Shown: piece by piece, positions 49,517-58,911 of the stretch
Layout: the number at the start of each line of letters is the position of its first letter
Position numbering within the stretch: the stretch's first letter is position 1
Source of the DNA: Bacillota bacterium
GTDB taxonomy: Bacteria > Bacillota > Dethiobacteria > DTU022 > UBA8154
Direction: 5' to 3'
Length of the DNA: 64,000 bases
Assembly (NCBI GenBank): GCA_012728375.1
Contig: JAAYFF010000046.1
Location: 1-64,000 of the forward strand
Notes under the pieces: model-generated
Databases searched by the model: none
What the model was told of the DNA's origin: nothing
What the model saw: the letters and a program-made list of their open reading frames with translations, nothing else
Position numbers and translations under genes: made by a program

Positions 49517-50650
49517 TTGCCGGTTATAAAAAAACCGGGATGTTCGCCTATGGTGCCTGTTGATTTTTCCTTTATTTTGCATCCTTTGACCAATGAGGAT
49601 ATTTTTCGCAAACTTAAGTTTATGCGCAATTGGCCTTCCTTCCTGGTGGAAAAAACCATGCGCATGTTGCCGCCTTTGTGGACATCGCGGATAACCGGGA
49701 TCTCCTCGCCCTACAATAGCGTCGAAGGGTGTTTTATGGCTGTATTCCTGACAACAAGGCAAATGCTTCAGCTCCCTCCCGAGGTGGTGATACGAAAAAT
49801 TATTGCTGCAGGTAAGAAGGCTGCACGGGCCGGAGCCAAAATTGTGGGCCTTGGTGCAATGACTGCTGTCGTGGGGGATGCTGGAATTACAATTGACCGC
49901 AACCTGGATATTGCTGTGACGACGGGGAACAGTTATACCGTTGCTACGGCACTGGAGGGAACGGAAAAGGCAGCTGCCTTAATGGACATCGATCTGAGCC
50001 GAGCTGAAGTGGCAATTTTAGGGGCAACCGGTTCCATTGGAAGTGCCTGTGCCCGCATTTTGGCAAGAAAGGTAAACTATCTCACGCTAATTGCCCGCAA
50101 TACCCAACGCCTGGAAAGGCTTGCAGAAAGGATAACCGGTGAGACCGGGCTGGCTGTCAAAGTTACCTCCAACATCAAGGAAGCGGTGCGAAAGGCTGAC
50201 ATTATTGTGGCTGTATCCAGCTCTGCGGAAAGCCTTATTGACCCGGAAGATCTCAAGCCCGGGGCTATAGTATGCGATGTGGCCAGGCCAAGGGATGTAT
50301 CCGTCAAGGTGGCGGAAAAAAGAGATGATGTCCTTATTATCGAAGGCGGCGTTGTCCAGGTACCGGGAGATGTCAATTTTAATTTTAATTTCGGCTTTCC
50401 TCCGGGAATGGCCTATGCGTGCATGGCTGAAACGATGATACTTGCCCTGGAGAAGCGCTATGAGAGTTTTTCCTTAGGTAAGGAAATTACAGTGGAACAG
50501 ATTGACGAAATCAATTCCCTGGCAGCAAAGCACGGCTTTAAACTGGCTGGTTTCCGCAGTTTTGAACGGGCTCTTAGTACAGACGATATAAAGAAAATAA
50601 AAGAGAGGGCTAAGCTCCGCCTCGGATTTGCTACTGCCGGGAAAAATTGA
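49517..50650 (+). CDS. COG5322-type NAD(P)-binding dehydrogenase, related to long-chain acyl-ACP reductase (AAR)
   Basis: AILGATGSIGSACARIL, FTTGNSYTVA-like TTGNSYTVATAL, GGVVQVPGD, MAYACMAETMILALE. Confidence 0.75.
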   Translation: MPVIKKPGCSPMVPVDFSFILHPLTNEDIFRKLKFMRNWPSFLVEKTMRMLPPLWTSRITGISSPYNSVEGCFMAVFLTTRQMLQLPPEVVIRKIIAAGKKAARAGAKIVGLGAMTAVVGDAGITIDRNLDIAVTTGNSYTVATALEGTEKAAALMDIDLSRAEVAILGATGSIGSACARILARKVNYLTLIARNTQRLERLAERITGETGLAVKVTSNIKEAVRKADIIVAVSSSAESLIDPEDLKPGAIVCDVARPRDVSVKVAEKRDDVLIIEGGVVQVPGDVNFNFNFGFPPGMAYACMAETMILALEKRYESFSLGKEITVEQIDEINSLAAKHGFKLAGFRSFERALSTDDIKKIKERAKLRLGFATAGKN

Positions 50651-50688
50651 ATTATTACTTTCGATCAATTGTTTTTAACTAAATTTTT

Positions 50689-50713
50689 AACCCGTTTTTA
50701 AAACGGGTTTTTG
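50689..50713 (+). terminator. Hairpin AACCCGTTTTTAAAACGGGTTTTT
   Basis: Inverted repeat plus T-run. Confidence 0.85.
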
Positions 50714-50757
50714 TTTAGATTTTTCTCTCTTGCCTTACAGTTTAGGCAAATTTTTGT

Positions 50758-50786
50758 TTGACAAATGCAGCCTGTTTGTCTATAAT
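50758..50786 (+). promoter_or_regulatory. Perfect-consensus sigma-A promoter TTGACA-17-TATAAT
   Basis: TTGACA 50758-50763, TATAAT 50781-50786. Confidence 0.9.
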
Positions 50787-50813
50787 GGGAAAAAACATGC
50801 AGCTTTTATCCTG

Positions 50814-50889
50814 CCTGCCTTCGTGCCGGCAGGGCAAACAGCTACTTTTGTAAGCTGTTAATTAAGTGTCAAGTTAAGGCTTGGCACTT
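50814..50889 (+). promoter_or_regulatory. Three tandem stem-loops in the greA leader
   Basis: CCTGCC/GGCAGG; AACAGCT/AGCTGTT; AAGTGTCAAG/CTTGGCACTT. Confidence 0.65.
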
Positions 50890-50965
50890 ATTAATCTGTC
50901 GGTAAAGCTATAAAATACGGGAATATTTAAGCGGCTTAAAACATATAATGTCACCTAAATAAATG

Positions 50966-51075
50966 GTAACTGCCCAGAGGTTAATAGGAGGTGTGTCCCC
51001 GCACCTTAAGCAAAGTGGGAAGACGATGGAGCCAGCCCGAGATATAACAGATTATCTCTTAAACTGAGCAGTTAC
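50966..51075 (+). mobile_element. 110-bp MITE-like element with TIRs GTAACTGCCCAG / CTGAGCAGTTAC and 8-bp TSD AATAAATG
   Basis: TIR 11/12 match; AATAAATG at 50958-50965 and 51076-51083. Confidence 0.82.
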
Positions 51076-51120
51076 AATAAATGAATACCATGCTATTAAA
51101 CAATTGAAGGAGAGAGATGC

Positions 51121-51591
51121 ATGTCGTCCAAAGAGGTAGTCCTTACCCAAAACGGGCTAAAAAAACTGGAGGATGAACTGTTATATCTGAAATCCGTAAA
51201 AAGACGAGAAGTTGCAGCACGGATAAAAACGGCTATTTCATTTGGGGACTTAAGTGAAAACTCCGAATATGAGGATGCAAAAAACGAACAGGCTTTTGTC
51301 GAAGGACGGATCCTCACATTAGAAAAAATGTTGAGAAATGCCCGCCTTATTGATAACGAAACGAACAGGGAAGTAGTTGATTTCGGGGCAACTGTGCGGC
51401 TTAAAGATTTGGAAAACAATGAAGAGCTTCAGTTTACCATTGTTGGGTCAGCGGAATCGGATCCTGCGGATAATAAAATCTCCAATGAATCTCCAGTTGG
51501 AAAAGCCATCTTTGGTTCTCCCGTCGGCGCCATTGTTGAAGTAAAAGTGCCGGCAGGGGTCATGCGTTATCAAATACTGGATATTAAATAA
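51121..51591 (+). CDS. greA: Transcription elongation factor GreA
   Basis: [13 protein letters not shown]...[26 protein letters not shown]. Confidence 0.97.
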   Translation: MSSKEVVLTQNGLKKLEDELLYLKSVKRREVAARIKTAISFGDLSENSEYEDAKNEQAFVEGRILTLEKMLRNARLIDNETNREVVDFGATVRLKDLENNEELQFTIVGSAESDPADNKISNESPVGKAIFGSPVGAIVEVKVPAGVMRYQILDIK

Positions 51592-51650
51592 TTTACAGAA
51601 CCAGCATAGAATTATTTAAAATTAAACCGGACGGGGGTTTTATTTTTTAA

Positions 51651-53117
<1,467 letters not shown>

Positions 53118-53181
53118 ACCATTTACGGCCTTTCCCGGCCGCTTTTTTTAATTTTTCTGGCTTGGATAAGGAGGAGACAAA

Positions 53182-54372
53182 ATGTTATCCCAAAAAATTG
53201 CAGACAATTTGAAACGTTCTTCCTGGATTAGGGCAATGTTTGAAGAAGGAGAAAAACTAAGGGCTATTCACGGGAGCGATAAAGTGTTTGATTTTACCCT
53301 GGGCAATCCCGATACAGAGCCTCCGGATTCCATTAAAAACACATTTAAGAAACTTGTCCTTGACGATGTACCGGGAATACACCGTTATATGAACAATGCC
53401 GGTTTTGACGATGTCAGGGAGGCAGTTGCCGAACAACTTCAAAGGGAGAGCGGTGTTTCCCTTGCAGCGGGAAATATTGTCATGACCTGCGGAGCAGCCG
53501 GCGGCCTTAATGTTGTGCTCAAGACTATTTTGGATCCGGATGATGAAGTTATTGTCCTGGCCCCCTACTTTGTTGAATATTTATTTTATATAGATAATCA
53601 CGGAGGTAAACCGGTCATCGTCAATACTTCTCTAGAAAACTTTCAGCCGGATCCGCGAGAACTTGACGCGCACATTTCCCCTCGTACCAAAGCAATAATT
53701 ATCAATTCTCCCAATAATCCCACCGGTGTTGTTTACAGAGAAGAAGTGCTGCAAAGCATGGCTTCGGTTCTTGAGGCCAAAGAAAAAAAATACGGCAGAG
53801 CTATTTATGTCCTCTCCGATGAACCCTACAATAAGCTTGTTTACGACGGTGCCAGGCTTCCACAGGTCTTAAAAATATTTAAAAATTCCTTTGTAATCAA
53901 CTCATTCAGCAAATCCCTCTCCCTTCCCGGAGAGAGAATCGGCTTTATTGCTGCAAATCCGGCGATGGAAGATTGCAGCCGTCTTATGGACGGTCTGGTT
54001 TTTTCCAACCGCATTCTGGGTTTTGTCAATGCGCCGTCCATGATCCAGAAAGTTGTCGCCGGGTCTTTGAACGAAGCTGCACCTGTTGACCAGTACCGGA
54101 AAAAAAGGGATATTCTTTTTGAGCATCTGGTTAAACTGGGTTTTTCATGTATTAAGCCGGAAGGAGCTTTCTACCTGTTCCCCAAAGCATTGATTCCCGA
54201 TGATGTAGAATTTGCCAGGATTGCCCAAAAGTATAACCTTCTTCTGGTACCCGGACAAGGTTTTGGCTGGCCGGGATATTTCCGGCTTGCTTACTGTGTC
54301 AGTCTGCAGACCATTGAGAACTCCTTGCCTGCTTTTGAAGCCCTGGCTAAAGAGTTCAGCAGAAACTCGTAA
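53182..54372 (+). CDS. Class I/II pyridoxal-phosphate aminotransferase
   Basis: NSPNNPTGVVY, SFSKSLSLPGERIGF. Confidence 0.95.
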   Translation: MLSQKIADNLKRSSWIRAMFEEGEKLRAIHGSDKVFDFTLGNPDTEPPDSIKNTFKKLVLDDVPGIHRYMNNAGFDDVREAVAEQLQRESGVSLAAGNIVMTCGAAGGLNVVLKTILDPDDEVIVLAPYFVEYLFYIDNHGGKPVIVNTSLENFQPDPRELDAHISPRTKAIIINSPNNPTGVVYREEVLQSMASVLEAKEKKYGRAIYVLSDEPYNKLVYDGARLPQVLKIFKNSFVINSFSKSLSLPGERIGFIAANPAMEDCSRLMDGLVFSNRILGFVNAPSMIQKVVAGSLNEAAPVDQYRKKRDILFEHLVKLGFSCIKPEGAFYLFPKALIPDDVEFARIAQKYNLLLVPGQGFGWPGYFRLAYCVSLQTIENSLPAFEALAKEFSRNS

Positions 54373-54380
54373 ACAAAATG

Positions 54381-54461
54381 AACAGCCGAGGAACTTAATA
54401 AATCTAACCTACCTTAGGCTGTTCCCTGCATTGCGCAGGAGATTTAATATCCTCGGCTGTT
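54381..54461. repeat. 81-bp nested palindrome AACAGCCGAGGA...TCCTCGGCTGTT
   Basis: 54381-54405 pairs with 54440-54461; inner stem CCTGC/GCAGG. Confidence 0.7.
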
Positions 54462-54550
54462 GTTTATATTATGGACGCTTAGCAAAAAAAATATACGCTT
54501 CCCGGAAAAATTTTTTTGGAAAAATAGAGCAAAGACAAGAGAGGGTTAAA

Positions 54551-55297
54551 ATGTACCCCATTGCACATCTATATTTTGTAGAATTATTTCTAGAAAGACT
54601 TGATGATGCAGCTATTTTGGGCAGTATTTTTCCTGATTTGATTATTTTAAGCGGATTGGATTGGAAAACAAGTCATTCCCTTGGAGAAAAAATTTGGCAC
54701 CATTTTCGTTGCAGCGATGAAGAAAAAGTCCTTTTTGCCCTGGGTGTCATCAGCCACGGAATCAAGCCGCGGGGGCTTGATTATTACAGCGATGAAAAAT
54801 ATGGGACTTTTGAAAGGGGCTACTGTTTTGAGAAAGCAAGGCCTCTTGTAGATGCTGTTGTGGAAGCCTGCAGCCTTTCTTCAAATGATGGATGGTGGAA
54901 AGCCCATAATTTTATTGAAATGGGTGTGGAGCTCTATCTGTACAATCGCAGGCCCGAACTGATCTCCTATTTGCGCAGAGCATTTTGCAATGTTGCCTTG
55001 ATTGATTCTTTGATTCGCGATCTTTCTCCTGTTCTCGGAATAGAAGAAGTTAAGCTTAGAAAGAGCCTTGAAAAATTTCGGCAGTTTGCCCTGGATGAGC
55101 CCATAGACGCCCTGGCTCTTGCCCTTCGTTATCAGAGACAGATTTACTACAGTCATAAGATTGAATCTATTAATATCAGCCAGTCCATGGACATTATTGA
55201 AAGAGGGAAAAGAATGATCCTTCCGGATATTGAGGCCTTTTTTCAGTATGTCAAGGGAGAAATGGCCCGTGTCTGGCCTGATTTAAAGTATAAATGA
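54551..55297 (+). CDS. Hypothetical protein (zinc-dependent phospholipase C-like/HD-like)
   Basis: ATG 54551 with GAGAGGG SD; H..PD...H pattern; ORF-track start at 54212 overlaps the aminotransferase gene. Confidence 0.6.
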   Translation: MYPIAHLYFVELFLERLDDAAILGSIFPDLIILSGLDWKTSHSLGEKIWHHFRCSDEEKVLFALGVISHGIKPRGLDYYSDEKYGTFERGYCFEKARPLVDAVVEACSLSSNDGWWKAHNFIEMGVELYLYNRRPELISYLRRAFCNVALIDSLIRDLSPVLGIEEVKLRKSLEKFRQFALDEPIDALALALRYQRQIYYSHKIESINISQSMDIIERGKRMILPDIEAFFQYVKGEMARVWPDLKYK

Positions 55298-55306
55298 AGC
55301 TAATGG

Positions 55307-55334
55307 CAGATTATCCCTTAGACTGAGCAGTTAC
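55307..55334 (+). repeat. Solo right end of the 50966-51075 MITE family (CAGATTATCCCTTAGACTGAGCAGTTAC)
   Basis: Near-identical to 51048-51075. Confidence 0.75.
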
Positions 55335-55347
55335 GATTGTTACGATT

Positions 55348-55510
55348 AAAAAAGCAGACCCCAACAAATCTTTATCGGTCTTTCCCTTCCTCCCCGCTCC
55401 CGGCTCTACTTTCACGGACACATCTTGGTAATGTCCCTTATTTTCGTAGCCGGCAGCTTTTTTGAGGAATCTTCGGGATTAACCTTAGGACTTCTCGGGG
55501 TCTGCCTTGC
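55348..55510 (-). ncRNA. Putative structured ncRNA (~163 nt, 6S-like size), class unknown
   Basis: Closing stem GCAGACCCC/GGGGTCTGC followed by U6 on minus strand; nested helices; own promoter. Confidence 0.65.
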
Positions 55511-55516
55511 AAAAAT

Positions 55517-55545
55517 ATTCTATATTATTATCTCCAATTTGTCAA
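55517..55545 (-). promoter_or_regulatory. Promoter TTGACA-17-TAGAAT for minus-strand ncRNA
   Basis: -35 at 55540-55545, -10 at 55517-55522 (minus strand). Confidence 0.7.
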
Positions 55546-55663
55546 GTTTTTTTTCAAAAAGTTTTAAATCTTATTTTTTAAAAAAATTAATTGGTTAAAA
55601 TTGCTCTGTTTCTTTTATGTTATAATTGCTAAAAGGAATTTTAATATTCTTTCAGGAGGAGAC

Positions 55664-56650
55664 ATGGCTGTTATTACCATATCTCGGCAATTTGGCAGCG
55701 GCGGAGAAGAGGTAGCTCGTTTAGTAGCTGAAAAAAAGCGTTATCTTCTGGTGAATAAGGCAATGATCCTCGAAAATTTACGTTCTTATGGGATCAGCGA
55801 TGATTTTGACCAATTTGATGAAAAAAATATTAGAAATATTGATCGTGCCGAATACCGGGAACTGGAAAAAAAACGACGTCATTACCTGAAAACAATACAC
55901 AATTTTATTTATGATCTGGCCATTAGGGAAAACCTGGTCATATTGGGAAGGGGAGGCCAGGTTTTATTTAAAGATTTTCCACCGGCACTGCATGTAAAAA
56001 TTATTGCCCCTTTAAAATGTAGATTGAGGACGGTGTGCAAATCCTACGGTCTGGATGAAGCTGTCGCAGCACGCCTTATTGAAGAAAAGGACCGGGATCG
56101 ACAGGACTACCTGCGCCAGATTTTTGGGTATGACTGGCTCGATTTGGATCTTTATCACCTGGTAATCAATACGGGAATATTCGGATTAGAAGAAGCAGCG
56201 CTCCTGATAGTAAATGCCGCTAAAGTTAAAGAAGAAACGGGCAATGTTTTAAATTCATTGCCCGATGCGAAAATCCAGGAACAAAATTTTACAGTAAGTC
56301 AGGTTCAGGATGCTAAGGGCAATGCACCCTCTTTTGCCCATCCAAGTGAGGAAGAATTTGCCAAAATGTTGGATTTTTATCAGATTAAATGGCTTTATGA
56401 GCCGAAAACATTTCCGTTGGAGTGGGATAGCGAGGGTAATATTACTGTTGCCTTTGCGCCGGATTTTTACCTTCCGGAACAGGATCTATACGTAGAGCTG
56501 ACCACCCAGAAACAGAAGCTGGTCTGGAAAAAAAACAAAAAGATTCGGCGCTTAAGGGAGATTTACCCCCATGTTAAAATTAAAATAATTTACGGCCGGG
56601 ATTACAGGGGATTGCTCCAAAAATACGGTATTGAAGAGAAAGGGGAGTAG
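55664..56650 (+). CDS. Cytidylate kinase-like protein with C-terminal PD-(D/E)XK-nuclease-like region
   Basis: ITISRQFGSGGEEVARLVAE N-term; C-term WLYEPKTFPLEWDS..FAPDFYLPEQDLYVELTTQ; ATG 55664 after AGGAGGA. Confidence 0.8.
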   Translation: MAVITISRQFGSGGEEVARLVAEKKRYLLVNKAMILENLRSYGISDDFDQFDEKNIRNIDRAEYRELEKKRRHYLKTIHNFIYDLAIRENLVILGRGGQVLFKDFPPALHVKIIAPLKCRLRTVCKSYGLDEAVAARLIEEKDRDRQDYLRQIFGYDWLDLDLYHLVINTGIFGLEEAALLIVNAAKVKEETGNVLNSLPDAKIQEQNFTVSQVQDAKGNAPSFAHPSEEEFAKMLDFYQIKWLYEPKTFPLEWDSEGNITVAFAPDFYLPEQDLYVELTTQKQKLVWKKNKKIRRLREIYPHVKIKIIYGRDYRGLLQKYGIEEKGE

Positions 56651-56659
56651 CGCTTAGGC

Positions 56660-57241
56660 ATGTCGGGCGAAGGTGAACACCAACTGGAAATATTGTTAAC
56701 AAAAGAGCAGATTCAGCAGAGGGTTGCTGAGCTGGGCGAGAAAATTTCGCGGGATTATGCTGGGGTTGAGGAATTAATTATGGTGGCTGTCCTCAGGGGA
56801 AGCGTTTATTTTGCAGTTGACCTCAGCCGCAGGTTGAGCATTCCTTTTACCCTGGATTTTATCGGGATTTCCAGCTATGGGGCAACTGCTTACCCGCTGG
56901 GAGTTGTCCGCATTACCAAAGATTTGGACTTTAGCATTACCCATAAACATGTTTTTTTAGTGGAGGACATTGTGGATACGGGTTTGACCCTGAATTACCT
57001 AATTAAAAATTTGAAAACGAGAAATCCACAAAGCCTGCGCGTTTGTACTTTTCTCGATCTTCCAGGGAGGCGTATAGTCGATGTTCCTGTAGACTACCGG
57101 GGATTTGAAATACCTGATTGTTTTGTTGTAGGGTACGGATTGGACTATCAGGAACGTTACCGTAACCTGGAAGAAGTGGCGGTGCTGAAAAAACGAATTA
57201 GACAACAAAAAACACAGATTCCAACAGACTTTTCAGGGTAA
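56660..57241 (+). CDS. hpt: Hypoxanthine phosphoribosyltransferase
   Basis: VAVLRGSVYFAVDLSRRL, VEDIVDTGLTLNYL. Confidence 0.93.
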   Translation: MSGEGEHQLEILLTKEQIQQRVAELGEKISRDYAGVEELIMVAVLRGSVYFAVDLSRRLSIPFTLDFIGISSYGATAYPLGVVRITKDLDFSITHKHVFLVEDIVDTGLTLNYLIKNLKTRNPQSLRVCTFLDLPGRRIVDVPVDYRGFEIPDCFVVGYGLDYQERYRNLEEVAVLKKRIRQQKTQIPTDFSG

Positions 57242-57471
57242 TCTCCATCACTCTCGTGATACAGCTTTTCGCGGTGTCCTTTATGCAGGTATCTCAGGGC
57301 AATTTTCCCCTCAAATCCTATCCGGAACACCGGGTTTCCCGCTGTCCGGCTCCCAGACCTCACTTTGCATCCCTGCATTGAAAACCACCGGTGATTTTCT
57401 TCCGTCAGGGCACTTTTTCTTTGAGTTGGAGCCGGTGAGATATACCTTCTTATGCCTCTCGGAATCTGTGT
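57206..57471 (-). ncRNA. Putative highly structured ncRNA (~266 nt), class unknown
   Basis: 11-bp closing stem ACACAGATTCC/GGAATCTGTGT followed by U6; at least five further complementary helices; own promoter. Confidence 0.75.
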
Positions 57472-57477
57472 AACTGT

Positions 57478-57506
57478 ATTATCTCATAGTATGAATATTC
57501 TGTCAA
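57478..57506 (-). promoter_or_regulatory. Promoter TTGACA-17-GATAAT for minus-strand ncRNA
   Basis: -35 at 57501-57506, -10 at 57478-57483 (minus strand). Confidence 0.75.
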
Positions 57507-57678
57507 GAAGTTTTTTAAAATTTTTTAAAGTTTTTACGGAAATAATTATATTGGTAAACGCTTATTCTAGGCTAGATAAATAATGATTGCAACTGCATAA
57601 ATTATGGTTGCTGCAGAAAACGAAGTTTGCTTTATCGCTTTGCCAATGGAGTTAATGCAGTAGAATCAATAATAGGAT

Positions 57679-58659
57679 GTGAGAAAAATGACCTACAGGG
57701 TTGGAGTAGATCTGGGAGGGACAAAAATCTTGATTGCCCTGGCAGAGAAAAATGGGAAAATATTACAAAGCAAAAAGATACCCACCAGGGCAAATAAAGG
57801 ACCCGAAATAATTTTAAGGGATCTTGTTGCCGAGATTACCACCCTTTTTCAAGTTCCCCTTGAGGAAATAGAAGGTATGGGATTTTGTATGGCCGGCTAT
57901 TATGACCGGCGAAAAGGAGTAATTCTTGGCTCTCCCAATCTTCCTGGCTGGGAGAATTACCCTGTGGAACAACAACTAAACTGTTTACTAAATTTCCCGG
58001 TGATTGTGGAAAATGATGCTAATGCCGCTGCTTGGGGTGAGTACGTCTACGGAGCGGGTAGAGGGAAGGAAAATTTATTGCTGGTAACTTTGGGAACGGG
58101 GATTGGAGGTGCCTTGATTATAGATGGAAAGTTGGCGCATGGGGCCTCAGGCCTTGCAGGCGAGATTGGCCACATCCCAATACTTCCGCGGGAAGGTCCC
58201 CTTTGCGGCTGTGGAAAACGCGGCTGCCTTGAGGCCCTGGTATCCGGGACAGCCATTGCACGGGAAGGGCGTGCGCTGTTAAAAACGGGGCAGCAGACTC
58301 TTTTATGGGATATGGTGGAGGAGGTTTCCCTTCAGGCTAGGGACGTTTTTGATGCAGCCAGGCAAGGGGATAGATGTTCCTTGGAAATTATCGACCTCGC
58401 GGCCAGATATCTTGGGCAGGGACTGGCTATGGCGGTTAATCTCCTTAATCCTGAAATGGTCATTATCGGTGGGGGTATATCCAGTGAAAGGGAGCTGCTT
58501 CTTGTACCCCTGCGCCGATATTTTTCACAAATGCTCATCAAGCCCATGGCAGAAACAGTGCCTCTTGTTCCCGCTGAACTGGGGGAACAAGCCGGCGTTC
58601 GCGGGATTCTTGCGCTACTTGACAATTTTCTCTCTGAAAAGGGAAAAAAGTTATTGTGA
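57679..58659 (+). CDS. ROK-family protein/glucokinase
   Basis: VGVDLGGTKILIALA, VENDANAAAWGE, CGCGKRGCLEALVSG. Confidence 0.95.
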   Translation: MRKMTYRVGVDLGGTKILIALAEKNGKILQSKKIPTRANKGPEIILRDLVAEITTLFQVPLEEIEGMGFCMAGYYDRRKGVILGSPNLPGWENYPVEQQLNCLLNFPVIVENDANAAAWGEYVYGAGRGKENLLLVTLGTGIGGALIIDGKLAHGASGLAGEIGHIPILPREGPLCGCGKRGCLEALVSGTAIAREGRALLKTGQQTLLWDMVEEVSLQARDVFDAARQGDRCSLEIIDLAARYLGQGLAMAVNLLNPEMVIIGGGISSERELLLVPLRRYFSQMLIKPMAETVPLVPAELGEQAGVRGILALLDNFLSEKGKKLL

Positions 58660-58911
58660 TGCAGCAACCTTTTTGCTTTTAATAACGTTATACAGGTTAA
58701 AGAGCTGATTAAGAACGTTAAATTTTCATGGTAAATTGTGGCCCTGTTGAAGCGGGCAGGAGAACTAAAGACAGAAAGAGAATTATTATAGGCGGCATTA
58801 TAAGAAATAACCCCGCCCTCCTGCCGTTCTGCATAGGCAAGGATTACCACAGGAATAGTGCCAGTTGACTTTTCAAGGGATTGGCGGGCTTCAGATTAAG
58901 GAGAGGTCCAG

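Noticed and set aside
54212-54550. N-terminal extension of the 54551 CDS
   Set aside because: Out-of-frame overlap with the aminotransferase gene and palindrome; ATG at 54551 has a proper SD.
57157-57378. 73-aa minus-strand ORF (MQGCKVRSGSRTAG...)
   Set aside because: Lies inside the putative ncRNA and runs antisense into hpt; no clear SD and the pairing pattern explains the sequence better than coding.
57206-57471. Retron msr-msd, SRP RNA, RNase P RNA or tmRNA
   Set aside because: No reverse transcriptase nearby; SRP GGAAGGAAGCAGC-like, RNase P GAGGAAAGUCC-like and tmRNA termini/tag not seen.
57552-57570. CRE/catabolite site (TGGTAAACGCTTATTC) before ROK gene
   Set aside because: Deviates from the CRE consensus at several conserved positions.
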